The translations under genes were made by a program, and so were the position numbers. Below are positions 1 to 8,686 of a DNA stretch of 64,000 bases, piece after piece. The notes under the pieces are model-generated. The model was given only the letters and a program-made list of their open reading frames with translations, was not told the origin of the DNA and searched no databases. Numbering within the stretch: the first letter of the stretch is position 1; each line of letters starts with the position of its first letter. The stretch is from Planctomycetaceae bacterium (GTDB taxonomy: Bacteria > Planctomycetota > Planctomycetia > Planctomycetales > Planctomycetaceae), in NCBI GenBank assembly GCA_002724315.1, contig PBOJ01000027.1, forward strand, positions 26,474 through 90,473, read 5' to 3'.

Positions 1-633
1 CTGCAGTTGATCGCCGACGAATTCGCCGTGTTCCGCACCACCGCCGATCGCATGAACAAGCCGATCACGCTCAACGTGCAGGAAGCCTTCATGACCTACC
101 TCAAGGTCGCGTTGATCGGCGGAGTCGTTTTGACCAGCCCGTGGATCTTCTACCAGGTCTGGCTTTTCGTCGCCGCCGGCCTCTACCCCCACGAACAACG
201 CTATGTCTACGTCTTCCTGCCCTTCTCGCTGATCCTGTTTCTCGGCGGGATTCTCTTCTGCTTCTTCATGGTCTTCCCCTTCGTGCTCACCTTCCTACTG
301 GGCTTCAATGACTGGCTCGGAGTCACACCGCAAATCCGGCTCTCCGAGTGGATCTCCTTTGCGGTGATGCTGCCGCTGCTGTTTGGCGTCAGCTTCCAGT
401 TGCCGCTGGTCATGCTCTTCCTGGACCGGCTTTCGATCTTCAATGCCGACATCTACCGCAACAAGCGACGGGTGGCCATCCTGGTCATCTCGATCGTTTC
501 GATGATGCTCACACCCGCCGATCCGGCGAGCATGGTGATGATGATGTTCCCCCTGATCCTGCTCTACGAACTGGGGATCTGGCTGTGCCGGTACATGGCA
601 CACCGCAACCCGTTTGAACCTGCCACCATCTGA
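1..633 (+). CDS. tatC: Sec-independent protein translocase TatC, 5'-truncated
   Basis: This is the C-terminal part of TatC, the multi-spanning receptor of the twin-arginine translocase, which recognises folded Tat substrates at the cytoplasmic membrane. The frame is open to the window edge, so the N-terminus lies upstream. What remains includes the signature stretch EAFMTYLKVA, the SPWIFYQVW helix, the YPHEQR loop and the final LTPADP...P.LLYELGIW helix pair, all typical of the family. About five membrane segments are visible. The many RRxFL leaders in this window (DUF1501 proteins, aldo/keto reductase, mandelate racemase family, Gfo/Idh) are plausible clients. The next gene begins 57 nt downstream. 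Confidence 0.95.
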   Translation: MQLIADEFAVFRTTADRMNKPITLNVQEAFMTYLKVALIGGVVLTSPWIFYQVWLFVAAGLYPHEQRYVYVFLPFSLILFLGGILFCFFMVFPFVLTFLLGFNDWLGVTPQIRLSEWISFAVMLPLLFGVSFQLPLVMLFLDRLSIFNADIYRNKRRVAILVISIVSMMLTPADPASMVMMMFPLILLYELGIWLCRYMAHRNPFEPATI

Positions 634-690
634 CCATTCACGAATCAACCCCGGTTGATTCTCCCTTTCCAACCTGAGAGGACATCTCCG

Positions 691-1158
691 ATGACAACCA
701 CTCCAGCCCGCGCACCACGATCCGCCACGATCGCCCTGGCCGCACTGCTCGGCCTGGCCGCCGGAGCCATGCTGTTTGGACGGGGTTCCGACACGGCCGT
801 CGCTGACGATTCCGACAAGAAACCCACCCGCGTCTACGAACTCCGAACCTACACCACCGCTCCCGGCAAGCTCGGAGATCTCCACAAGCGTTTCGCCGAC
901 CACACGATGAAGATCTTCGCCCGCCATGGCATGAAGAACGTCATCTACTGGACTCCCGATGACCCCAAGCTCAAGGCCAATACCCTGGTCTACGTGCTGG
1001 CCCACAAGAGTCGCGGGGCAGCAAAAAAGAGCTGGAACGCATTCCGGAACGATCCCGAGTGGAAGAAGGCGTACGCCGAATCTCGCAAGAACGGCCCCAT
1101 CGTCACCAGGGTCGTCTCGCAGTTCCTCAATCCCACCGGCTATTCGCCGGCCAAGTAG
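691..1158 (+). CDS. NIPSNAP family protein with signal peptide
   Basis: A 155-residue secreted or membrane-anchored NIPSNAP-domain protein. The N-terminus has a basic stretch followed by a hydrophobic Ala/Leu-rich segment (about residues 12-27). The mature part opens with RVYELRTYTT, the hallmark first strand of NIPSNAP ferredoxin-like alpha+beta barrels. It continues with the family's GKL..L..RF..H...F..HG pattern and ends with FLNPTGYSP. The ATG at 691 is chosen because a GAGAGG ribosome site lies 10 nt upstream and the leader starts here. NIPSNAP proteins are common as short secreted proteins in planctomycetes, and their biochemical role is unknown. mtnA starts 5 nt after the stop, so the two are probably co-transcribed. 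Confidence 0.85.
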   Translation: MTTTPARAPRSATIALAALLGLAAGAMLFGRGSDTAVADDSDKKPTRVYELRTYTTAPGKLGDLHKRFADHTMKIFARHGMKNVIYWTPDDPKLKANTLVYVLAHKSRGAAKKSWNAFRNDPEWKKAYAESRKNGPIVTRVVSQFLNPTGYSPAK

Positions 1159-1163
1159 TTGCC

Positions 1164-2228
1164 ATGTCCCTTCCGACCCTCGCCTGGACCGGCGACGCGG
1201 CCACCGGCCACCTGGTACTGCTGGACCAGACTCGGTTGCCGCTGGAGGTCCACCAACGGGAATGCCGCCGCCTGGAAGACGTGGTTGAGTCGATCCAGAG
1301 CCTGCGGGTCCGGGGAGCTCCGGCTATCGGAGTCGCCGCCGCCTACGGCGTGGTCGTCGGCATGCAACCGTTTCGCGAGAGTTCCCGGGATGAGTTTGAC
1401 CAGCAACTGGCCGGAGTGACAACCACGCTGGCCGACAGCCGTCCCACGGCTGTCAACCTGGCCTGGGCCCTGTCGCGATCCACCGAATGTGCACAGAACC
1501 GGCCGGAACTCGATTCCGCAGCGATCCTCGACCGGCTCCTCGAGGAAGCTGTCGCGATCCAGGATGAGGACCGGGACACCTGCCAGGCCATCGGTCGTCA
1601 CGGAGCCGAACTGATGCCCCGCGGGGCCGGCGTGCTGACGCACTGCAATGCCGGTGGGCTGGCAACCGCCGGCTCGGGCACCGCCCTGGCGGTGCTGTTC
1701 GCAGCCGCCGACCTCGGGATGAACATCGAGGTCTACGTCGATGAGACCCGCCCTTTGCTGCAAGGGGCTCGCTTGACCACCTGGGAACTGACACGCCACG
1801 GAATCCCCACCACGCTGATCTGTGACTCGATGGCCGCCTGGGCCATGCGGCAGGGCCGCGTGCAGGCGGTGATCACCGGAGCCGATCGCATCGCCGCCAA
1901 CGGCGATGCGGCCAACAAAATCGGCACCTACGCTCTGGCGGTGCTGGCCCGTGAACACCGTGTCCCCTTCTACATCGCCGCACCTCGGAGCACCTTCGAC
2001 TTCTCGCTGGCTTCTGGCGAGGAGATTCCCATCGAGGAGCGGGACGGCGGAGAAATCACACGCGGATTTGGACGACAGACCGCACCCGACGGAATCGGCA
2101 CCTGGAATCCCGCCTTCGACGTCACTCCCGCTGAACTGATCACCGCACTGGTCACCGAGCGTGGGGTGATCGAACCGGTCACCAGCCAGCAGATCGCCAA
2201 AGTTCTGGGAACCGACGGAGACGGGTGA
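1164..2228 (+). CDS. mtnA: S-methyl-5-thioribose-1-phosphate isomerase
   Basis: A 354-residue protein of the eIF2B-alpha/MtnA family, the usual length for MtnA. The enzyme converts methylthioribose-1-phosphate to methylthioribulose-1-phosphate in the methionine salvage pathway, in the cytoplasm. Diagnostic motifs are RGAPAIGVAAAYG near residue 55, THCNAGGLAT containing the catalytic cysteine, the VDETRP loop, and ITGADRIAANGD containing the catalytic aspartate. The ATG at 1164 follows the upstream stop by 5 nt. The stop overlaps the start of the next gene by one base (TGATG), indicating translational coupling. No other methionine-salvage gene lies in the window. Confidence 0.95.
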   Translation: MSLPTLAWTGDAATGHLVLLDQTRLPLEVHQRECRRLEDVVESIQSLRVRGAPAIGVAAAYGVVVGMQPFRESSRDEFDQQLAGVTTTLADSRPTAVNLAWALSRSTECAQNRPELDSAAILDRLLEEAVAIQDEDRDTCQAIGRHGAELMPRGAGVLTHCNAGGLATAGSGTALAVLFAAADLGMNIEVYVDETRPLLQGARLTTWELTRHGIPTTLICDSMAAWAMRQGRVQAVITGADRIAANGDAANKIGTYALAVLAREHRVPFYIAAPRSTFDFSLASGEEIPIEERDGGEITRGFGRQTAPDGIGTWNPAFDVTPAELITALVTERGVIEPVTSQQIAKVLGTDGDG

Positions 2229-3481
2229 TGTCGGTTCGCAGTGTCCTGGTGCTCGGCGATTCCCCTCACGCCGCCGGACTGCTCGAACAACTCGACCAGG
2301 ACCCAGGCAGCCAAAGACAACCCGACGCGTCCGAGTTGCCGGACGTGGCCATCCTGGCTGGGTCCGGCGAAGGGGACCTGGCCGTGGCCATGTCGCTGCT
2401 GGAAAGTGATCGACCGCTGATCGTTGTTGCCGGGCCGCACCTGGCCGCAGCAGCGGTCCATCGACTGGCACTCGTGGCCTCTGATGCCCGGGCCACGATC
2501 CGCTGCTGGCTGCCGGCCGTTCGAGAACTGACTCCGCTGGAGAACACCCTCGCTCCAGCCCCATCGCTGCGGGTCGACCGGGCAGACAATCGCCCGGTCG
2601 AAGATCTGCTCTTCGACGATCTCGCTCGACTGGGACGTCTCGCAGGACGGTTCGACCAGGTCAACGCCACACTCGGCCCCTCGGGGACCGTCAAGCTCGA
2701 ATCCGATTTGGGATCGGACGCCACCTGGACGCTTCGCCCGACCAACGGTCCGGCCGAAGTCACCCTGCTGGTCGGCGACAAACCGCTCGATCTGCAGCAA
2801 TCCACAGGAGACGATCCGGAGACGGAGTGGCTGGAGATGGCCAACGGGGCCAGCCACCTGGAACTGGAGGAACTGATCGACGTGGTCGAGACATTCGCCG
2901 CGATCCAGGAATCGGCCCGCCGACAACGGGCGATCGACCTGCATCACGAACCCACATCCGAGCGAACCGTCTTCAAGAGCCAGATGGCGGCCGTGGGCTG
3001 TCTGCTACTTCTGCTGACGCTCCTGGGACTTGTGGTCTTGCTGGTTCTCGGTGCGGCACTCGACCCCACCTCCACCCGCGCCGGCCGGGCGGCTCGAGTC
3101 GGATTCCTGTTGGAGAACGATGACTTCCTGAACAACACGGCCACTCTCTCGGAGGCCGGAACCGATCACCTCGAACGAATCGCTGGTCGAATCGAACACG
3201 TCCGTGTGCCCATCGTTGTCTCGGCCACCGGCAACAGCGATCTCGACAACGGCCGCCGTGCCGTCGTCGAAGACGAACTCGATCGCCGCAGCATCGGTGT
3301 CCGTGAGGGCCAAGTCATCACCGACAAACCGCCGGCCAAGTGGGCCCAGAGGCTGCTGAAATTCGCCCGCATCGCGTGGATCGCTCCGCTGGTTGTATTC
3401 CTGGTACTGCAGGGATTGATCCTGGCGACGCGGCGAGCCTCTGGTCGCCGTATGTCCCAGCCCGACCGGGTGGTCCGCTGA
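2228..3481 (+). CDS. Membrane-tethered Gfo/Idh/MocA-like protein (degenerate)
   Basis: A 417-residue protein. The N-terminal half resembles a reduced Gfo/Idh/MocA oxidoreductase: a hydrophobic first strand (VLVLGDSP), a second strand (PDVAILAGSG), a barrel-like region and the family-typical closing helix ETFAAIQESARRQRAIDLH near residue 225. The dinucleotide-binding glycine pattern is poor and no EKP motif is visible, so catalysis is doubtful. A strong membrane helix follows at about residues 253-276, then a segment of about 100 residues and a second helix near residue 380. From family knowledge I recall membrane-tailed Gfo/Idh proteins in planctomycetes with a similar junction. It starts in a TGATG overlap with mtnA. 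Function unknown. Confidence 0.6.
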   Translation: MSVRSVLVLGDSPHAAGLLEQLDQDPGSQRQPDASELPDVAILAGSGEGDLAVAMSLLESDRPLIVVAGPHLAAAAVHRLALVASDARATIRCWLPAVRELTPLENTLAPAPSLRVDRADNRPVEDLLFDDLARLGRLAGRFDQVNATLGPSGTVKLESDLGSDATWTLRPTNGPAEVTLLVGDKPLDLQQSTGDDPETEWLEMANGASHLELEELIDVVETFAAIQESARRQRAIDLHHEPTSERTVFKSQMAAVGCLLLLLTLLGLVVLLVLGAALDPTSTRAGRAARVGFLLENDDFLNNTATLSEAGTDHLERIAGRIEHVRVPIVVSATGNSDLDNGRRAVVEDELDRRSIGVREGQVITDKPPAKWAQRLLKFARIAWIAPLVVFLVLQGLILATRRASGRRMSQPDRVVR

Positions 3482-3607
3482 ACCGAGCCGGGCCCGGATT
3501 GGATCTCGACAGGTCACCGACTGCTGACCTATAACCCCGAGGTCCGGGCCGCCACCGATCACGTCGGCCCCTCATCCCGTACACCTCTCCCATCCAGGAT
3601 GTGGTCG

Positions 3608-4873
3608 ATGAATCGTTTTGCGTGTTGCACCGGCGGACTGGTGATGTTGCTTATGCTGACCGGTTGTCGGTCATCGATTTTCAACCCCGACCTGGGAACC
3701 CATTTCCGTTTGCCTGGCTGGCCCCTGGCCAGCAATGACGTGCCCAAACCTCCGGATACGCTTGATGGCCCCGATGCCGGTGTGGCCGCTGTCGGGGGAC
3801 AGGCAAACGACCGTGACGCCCAACCCAATGCCACACAGACCAAGCTCATCGCCGGGCGAGATGCCTTCCGGTCAGGCCGGCTGACCACCGCCGCCGGACA
3901 CCTCGAAGCCGTGCTGGCAGTTGAGCCCAACCACGTCGAAGCTCACCACCTGATGGCCCTGATCAGTGACCGTGCCCGTGACTTCACCGCCAGCGATCAC
4001 CACTTCGAAACCGCCATCGCCGCTGACCCCCGAAACGCCAACATCCTCAGCGACTACGGTTTCTCGAAGCTGCAGCGTTCGGACCTGAAGACGGCAGAAG
4101 CCCTGCTGACCAGAGCCCTGTCCGTCGATCCGGCCAACGCGTTCGCGCTCAACAACCTCGGCACCGTCCAGGCCCGCCAGGGACGCTACGACGACGCTCG
4201 CGCGACGCTCAAGAAAGCCGGCCCGAAAGCCGAAGCCAAGCTCGCCCGACTGTTCCCCAAGGGACGCCCCGTCACCACCGCCACCAACAGTCCCATCACC
4301 GCCGATCCCCCCAGGCAACTGCCGATCGAATCCAATGACCGGCCAACGGCCCTGCCGCCGTTCACCAGGAAATCGACGCCCTCCATCGACTCCGACGTGC
4401 CCCTCGTCCCATCAGCCATCGGTCAACTCCCGGGTGACACCACGATTCCCAAGACACTCAACGCCGCCAATCCGGCACGCGAGTTGACTCCCATCGTGCC
4501 CGGTTCGACACCAACGGCCGACCTGCCCTCACGTCCCATTCCCTGGGCGGGCACCACCGATCCACTTCCGTCAGACGGTCCCGAAATCACCCCTGCCGGA
4601 GCAACGACCCGTCCCCGCCGGATCAGCCCGGAATTCTCCCGCAGCGCCGCACGACTCGGTCTCGCCATCGGCCCCGGTTCGCTGGTCCCTCACAGTTCTC
4701 AAAAGGTCTCTCCCGCCAGCGAAACGCCCTCCGCACAGCCCACGACGCCCCCCCCTGCCGAACTGGCACCGGCTCCCGCTGTTCCAGCCGGCTCGATCAC
4801 CACTCCGACGGTCGAGTCCAATCCGAACGACCCACTCTCGATTTTCGAGAAACAGCTCGAAAACAAGCCATAG
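3608..4873 (+). CDS. TPR-repeat lipoprotein
   Basis: A lipoprotein of about 421 residues. The leader MNRFACCTGGLVMLLMLTGC ends in a lipobox (LTGC), so Cys20 is the likely lipidated residue. Residues of roughly 75-190 form at least three tetratricopeptide units (for example AVEPNHVEAHHLMAL and NAFALNNLGTVQARQGRYDDA), a protein-interaction solenoid. The C-terminal 200 residues are Pro/Thr/Ser-rich and look disordered. I chose the ATG at 3608 because an AGGA box lies 8 nt upstream; an ATG at 3599 in the same frame would add three residues. It is convergent with dnaA. Planctomycetes have many such TPR lipoproteins, and no specific function can be assigned. Confidence 0.8.
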   Translation: MNRFACCTGGLVMLLMLTGCRSSIFNPDLGTHFRLPGWPLASNDVPKPPDTLDGPDAGVAAVGGQANDRDAQPNATQTKLIAGRDAFRSGRLTTAAGHLEAVLAVEPNHVEAHHLMALISDRARDFTASDHHFETAIAADPRNANILSDYGFSKLQRSDLKTAEALLTRALSVDPANAFALNNLGTVQARQGRYDDARATLKKAGPKAEAKLARLFPKGRPVTTATNSPITADPPRQLPIESNDRPTALPPFTRKSTPSIDSDVPLVPSAIGQLPGDTTIPKTLNAANPARELTPIVPGSTPTADLPSRPIPWAGTTDPLPSDGPEITPAGATTRPRRISPEFSRSAARLGLAIGPGSLVPHSSQKVSPASETPSAQPTTPPPAELAPAPAVPAGSITTPTVESNPNDPLSIFEKQLENKP

Positions 4874-4960
4874 AGCGATCGCGCTGTCCCACCCGAACAC
4901 GCCGCGAGATCCTGTCGGTGCGTGTCGGTCGAATGGTGGCACCGAACGGGCCAGACCCGA

Positions 4961-6445
4961 TCAACCGGCGAGCAACTGTTGCTCGACCGAATCGACGACC
5001 TCCTGGACCGACAAAGACTGCGAGCTGACCATCACCGGCGTGTCGGTCGACAACCAATCCTGGACCTTGGCCACCGCCGACATCACCGTGCTGTGGTTCC
5101 GGCCCCCGAAAAACTCGCCGATTTCGCTGTAAGCGGCCTGGGTGTGCTTGCGGGCCAGGAACATCGCCAGCATCCGTGGCTGCACCAAGCTCCGTGTCCG
5201 GCGAGACGACTTCAACTCTGCGGCCTGCACCCCGAACAGGGAACAGATCGCCCGCTCGACATCTCCCAACGCGACAATCCGGATACAGTCCCGTTCCAAC
5301 TCGGCCAGCACCCGGCGCGAGACCCGAGCCGAAATCCGCTGGCGGCCAGAGGCGATCGACCAGTTCTGCAGGCAGTACAGAGCCCCCTTCAATTCACGGA
5401 CGCTGTGGGTGAACCGACGGGCGACGACCGCCAGGGCCTCGGGAGTGAACGTCACCGCCATCCGCTTGGCCAACCGGCCCACGATCTCCTGGCGAGTCCC
5501 CAACTCGGGAGGCTCGATCCGACAGACCAACCCGGCCATCAGTCGCGAACTGAGTTCCTCGCTGAACTTCGCCAACAGCCGCGGATGCTGGTTGGCCGCC
5601 AGCACCACATGGCTGCCATTGGCCTCAAGCTGCTTGAGCGTGTGCAGGAATTCCTCCTGCACCCCCTTCTTGGCGTCCAGGAAATCCACGTCATCGACCA
5701 GCAACACGTCGATACTGCGGAACCTCTGGCGGAAACCGGGTGTCGACCGCTCCCGCAACGCCGCCGTGAAGTAATTCGTGAACATCTCGGCCGTCAGATA
5801 GGTCACCCGCAACGATGGATACAGCCGCCGAATCCGTCGGGAGATACCTTCCAGCAGGTGCGTCTTTCCCACACCGACATGCCCGAAGAGATAAAGCGGG
5901 CTGAGTCCGTCAGCCGGCGCATCGCAGATCCGCGATGCGGCTGTCCAGGCCAGGCGGTTGCTGTCACCCACAACGAAATCGCCGAGATCGGCGAATCGCC
6001 GTCGAGTCCCTGATCGACGCCCGCCAGCCCCCGAATCGCGATCTCCGCCGGGAGTCGCGTTTTCGGATCCAGTGCCTTCCCCGACCGCCGAGGTCCTCTT
6101 GTTGGCAGTCGAACCACCGTCCCCGACCACTTCAGGCATCACGTTTGGATCCACATCCAGCCGCACACGGGCCGAGGGCCCCAGCACGTCGGTGGCCGTG
6201 CCCTGCATCGCCTCGCGGAACTGCCGTTGCATCCAGCTGACCACGAACGGACTGCCGACTCCGAATCGGACCTCATCCCCTTCGATGGTGACCGTGCAAC
6301 GGCCCAGGAACCAGTTCTCGTAGTTCTTCGGCCCCACCCGATCGGCAAGCCGACGGAGAATCCGGGCCGACTCGGCCTGTTCGGGCAGGCTGTCGGGCTC
6401 CTGGGCGGGCCGATCCGGTTGTTTCGTCTTGGTTGTGGGCTGCAT
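4961..6445 (-). CDS. dnaA: Chromosomal replication initiator protein DnaA
   Basis: A 494-residue DnaA with all four domains. The N-terminal domain contains NYENWFLG (residues 41-48). A Gly/Ser-rich linker covers about 105-148. The AAA+ core has Walker A GHVGVGKTH (188-196) and Walker B VLLVDDVDF (247-255). The C-terminal DNA-binding helix-turn-helix has the signature Y.EIGEFFGGRNHSTVMSAV. The protein binds DnaA boxes and melts the replication origin. The usual Walker A context GGVGLGKTH is slightly altered (GHVGVGKTH). No dnaN, recF or gyrB follows; the neighbours are a TPR lipoprotein (convergent) and a zinc-ribbon gene upstream. An isolated dnaA is usual in planctomycetes. Confidence 0.97.
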   Translation of the reverse strand: MQPTTKTKQPDRPAQEPDSLPEQAESARILRRLADRVGPKNYENWFLGRCTVTIEGDEVRFGVGSPFVVSWMQRQFREAMQGTATDVLGPSARVRLDVDPNVMPEVVGDGGSTANKRTSAVGEGTGSENATPGGDRDSGAGGRRSGTRRRFADLGDFVVGDSNRLAWTAASRICDAPADGLSPLYLFGHVGVGKTHLLEGISRRIRRLYPSLRVTYLTAEMFTNYFTAALRERSTPGFRQRFRSIDVLLVDDVDFLDAKKGVQEEFLHTLKQLEANGSHVVLAANQHPRLLAKFSEELSSRLMAGLVCRIEPPELGTRQEIVGRLAKRMAVTFTPEALAVVARRFTHSVRELKGALYCLQNWSIASGRQRISARVSRRVLAELERDCIRIVALGDVERAICSLFGVQAAELKSSRRTRSLVQPRMLAMFLARKHTQAAYSEIGEFFGGRNHSTVMSAVAKVQDWLSTDTPVMVSSQSLSVQEVVDSVEQQLLAG

Positions 6446-6870
6446 CGTGCACCCCCCGGGTCGACTGCGCGCGCAGGTCGCGCTCCTGTCAGCGACGCAC
6501 TCCCCGGGCGAGAGTCTCTGGCACTCCGTTGCCTGGGCGCGTGGCGCGGTGGAACTTCCTGTTTGTGCGCGGAGTCGTTGGGATGTGGTCAGGAAGAGCC
6601 GCAGGGGGTCGAAATGAGCAAGAGAGGCTCGCCCCCCGTTCCGGCTCTGTCATTCACTCAATCAGTCAGTGGCGACGATCCTACCGACGTGGATTCGCGT
6701 GTCAAACGTGCCGGGGGACAAATCGAAGACATTCCATCAATTCGTTCTCCACGGGCGATCAAGTGACCGGAATCCGGGCAAACACGAAGATCGATGTGGG
6801 ACCCTGGCCGACGGCGATGTTGACAACCTGTCGACGACTCGACGTGCCGGTCGCCTCGCCGCCAACTCCT
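6446..6870. other. 425-nt non-coding region upstream of dnaA
   Basis: This stretch separates the end of the FmdB-like gene from the dnaA start, both on the minus strand, and must contain the dnaA promoter. I found no clear gene on either strand. I looked for an origin: there is no cluster of DnaA boxes. The best match is CGTGGAGAA on the minus strand near 6747-6755, which differs from TGTGGATAA at two positions. There is no AT-rich unwinding element. A plus-strand TTGACA occurs near 6822 without a good -10. I therefore do not call oriC. Confidence 0.5.
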
Positions 6871-7086
6871 CTAGATGCGGCAGCAACTCGGACCACACGG
6901 ACCGGTTTCGGGAGGCGGACAGTCCGAGGCCAACGGCAGCGAGTGACCGGATCGGACCGCAGGAGCACTGAGCAACTTGTCGAGCGTCTGGGACTCGCAT
7001 TCGGGGCAGGCCGGCACCGTCGAGGCGCGAACCAGCAACTCGAACTCAACCTCGCAAAGCCCACAACGATACTCAAAAATCGGCAT
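6871..7086 (-). CDS. FmdB-like zinc-ribbon protein
   Basis: A 71-residue protein beginning MPIFEYRCGLCEVEFE, the standard opening of the FmdB/CxxC_CXXC_SSSS family. Four cysteines in two CxxC pairs (YRCGLC and PACPEC) form one zinc ribbon. The tail is unusual, ending in a Cys/Pro-rich GPCGPSCCRI. FmdB relatives were proposed as regulators, but no function is established. The ATG at 7086 lies inside the 3' end of the anti-sigma gene (14-nt overlap), so it is probably the third gene of the sigma/anti-sigma operon. Confidence 0.8.
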   Translation of the reverse strand: MPIFEYRCGLCEVEFELLVRASTVPACPECESQTLDKLLSAPAVRSGHSLPLASDCPPPETGPCGPSCCRI

Positions 7087-7762
7087 CGTCAATTGTCCCG
7101 GAAATCTTGTGGAATGGGGTCCCGATCGGCCGCCGCCATGGCCGAATCCTGATCGCCGGTGGCGACACTTCGGCAAAGCCGGGCCGCCGGACTGGCCGGT
7201 TGACCAGCTGGTACGCAGAGAGTGTGGTCCGGCCTGAACCCCGTGGCCAGCGGAACCTGCGCACCACTGGCATTTCGTCCACCCGCCCACTGCGGGAGTT
7301 CGACGGGGCAATCTCGACCAGTTCCAGTTCCATCGGCCTGGCCGCCTTCAGCGGCGGCCACTGCGGCCGGTACGGCACCTCGATCGACGTCGACAGGTCG
7401 CGGACCGGCATCTCGATGACCAGTGTCTCCGCGTCGGATGTCGGCCGAATCGAGTCCAGGAAGAACAGGATGAACAGCACGCCGACGGCCATCCCCAGCA
7501 ACCAGCTGGGGAACGTCGACCCCTCGGGCCGCAATCCGCGGTCCTGAATCGCCACCTCGACACCGTGCCACAAACCCGGCGATTCGACGACCGGCGAGCC
7601 GAGCTTCAGGTGCTGAAGATGCCCGTGCGATTCCTGCAGGGCCAGCCGGGCCCGGCAACAATCGTGACAATCGACCAGGTGATCCCGCAACTCGGGCCCC
7701 GGTTCGAGATCCTGTCCGACCTCCAGTGCCAACTCGTCACGTGCCTGGCCACAACTGATCAT
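7073..7762 (-). CDS. Putative anti-sigma factor, zinc-finger type, single-pass membrane
   Basis: A 229-residue protein. The first 35 residues contain CGQARDELAL and then HLVDCHDC, an HxxxCxxC arrangement typical of zinc-binding anti-sigma domains. A hydrophobic helix (WLLGMAVGVLFILFFLDSI, about residues 85-103) would cross the membrane, leaving a C-terminal domain of about 125 residues outside with no family I recognise. The start codon overlaps the stop of the ECF sigma gene (ATGA), the classic arrangement of a sigma factor and its cognate inhibitor. I infer that it sequesters that sigma factor and releases it on an envelope signal. Confidence 0.75.
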   Translation of the reverse strand: MISCGQARDELALEVGQDLEPGPELRDHLVDCHDCCRARLALQESHGHLQHLKLGSPVVESPGLWHGVEVAIQDRGLRPEGSTFPSWLLGMAVGVLFILFFLDSIRPTSDAETLVIEMPVRDLSTSIEVPYRPQWPPLKAARPMELELVEIAPSNSRSGRVDEMPVVRRFRWPRGSGRTTLSAYQLVNRPVRRPGFAEVSPPAIRIRPWRRPIGTPFHKISGTIDDADF

Positions 7763-8424
7763 TGTCGTTGGCTCCCCACGCTCACCGTTTCGGACCGTTG
7801 ACCCAACCCGGGCGACCGACTGTCCTGATCGAGACGCTTCTGCCACAACAACTGAAAACGTTGACGCGCCTCGGCCAGCCGCCAACGGATCGTCGCTTCC
7901 TTCCGGTCCAGGATGCCCGCGATCTCGGCAGTCGAAAAGTTCTCGAGATCCCGAAGCACCAGGACAGTCCGGTACTTTTCCGGAACCGACTCCAGGACCT
8001 CACGAACCTCCTGCTTCAGGTCCAGGTCCCGACGAGGATCCTCTACCGACGGATCAGGAGCCCGCTCCAACGGACTCTCGCTGAACAGCGGCTGGCGGCC
8101 CCGTCGCTTGATCTTTCTCAGGTGGTCCAACGTCAGATTGACTCCGATCCGAAACAACCATGGCCCGAAACGTCGGGACGTGTCGAACTGTCCCAGCCGC
8201 GTGTAGGCTCGCAGAAAGGTCTCTTGGGCCAGATCCTCCACCTGCCAGGCGTCGCGGATGAAACGCCCGATCACTCGAACCAGCCGGCGCTCGTACAGAC
8301 GTACCAATTCCCCGTACGCCGCGGTCGCGCCGCGCCGTGCTTCCTCGACCAGCCGCGACTCCGAGAGAGCGGATGTCTCGGTGTCGGGCTGGAGGGCGGT
8401 GGGAGTGTGAATCGCCTCAGTCAC
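7759..8424 (-). CDS. ECF-type RNA polymerase sigma factor
   Basis: A 221-residue sigma-70 family protein of extracytoplasmic-function type. Region 2 is clear (VEDLAQETFLRAYTRL, then WLFRIGVNLTLDHLRK). Region 4 follows after a short acidic linker (VPEKYRTVLVLRDLENFS, then AEIAGILDRKEATIRWRLAEARQ, a helix-turn-helix). I chose the GTG at 8424 because AAGG lies 7 nt upstream; no ATG starts a sensible protein. The stop overlaps the anti-sigma gene by 4 nt. The operon order is sigma, anti-sigma, FmdB-like. It is divergent from the epimerase gene across 262 nt. Confidence 0.9.
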   Translation of the reverse strand: MTEAIHTPTALQPDTETSALSESRLVEEARRGATAAYGELVRLYERRLVRVIGRFIRDAWQVEDLAQETFLRAYTRLGQFDTSRRFGPWLFRIGVNLTLDHLRKIKRRGRQPLFSESPLERAPDPSVEDPRRDLDLKQEVREVLESVPEKYRTVLVLRDLENFSTAEIAGILDRKEATIRWRLAEARQRFQLLWQKRLDQDSRSPGLGQRSETVSVGSQRQ

Positions 8425-8686
8425 GTCGTGCCTTGCCTGTGTGCAGTTTCCTACGCGAGCGGCGCCGATGGCGTTGGACCAATTGTCGATTGTTGCCACA
8501 AGTTGGGAACAGCTCCAACAACACAACCCGATTCTAACCCCCTCCAACGACCTGCCGCGACCCCGGCTCTGACGGTTATAGTCCCTTGCAAGGCTGCCAC
8601 CGCTCGAACAAGATCGGGACTCGAAGGCCGGGATGACTCCCGTTGCCCTTCGGCTCCACACGTGCCTCAACCGGAGACACCCGGCC

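Noticed and set aside
4916-4944. CGGTGC/GCACCG stem between the TPR and dnaA genes as terminator
   Set aside because: The loop is 17 nt and there is no T-run; too weak to call.
4922-6013. Plus-strand open frame of 363 codons opposite dnaA
   Set aside because: Antisense shadow of dnaA; no family features.
6747-6755. DnaA box
   Set aside because: A single site with two mismatches is expected by chance.
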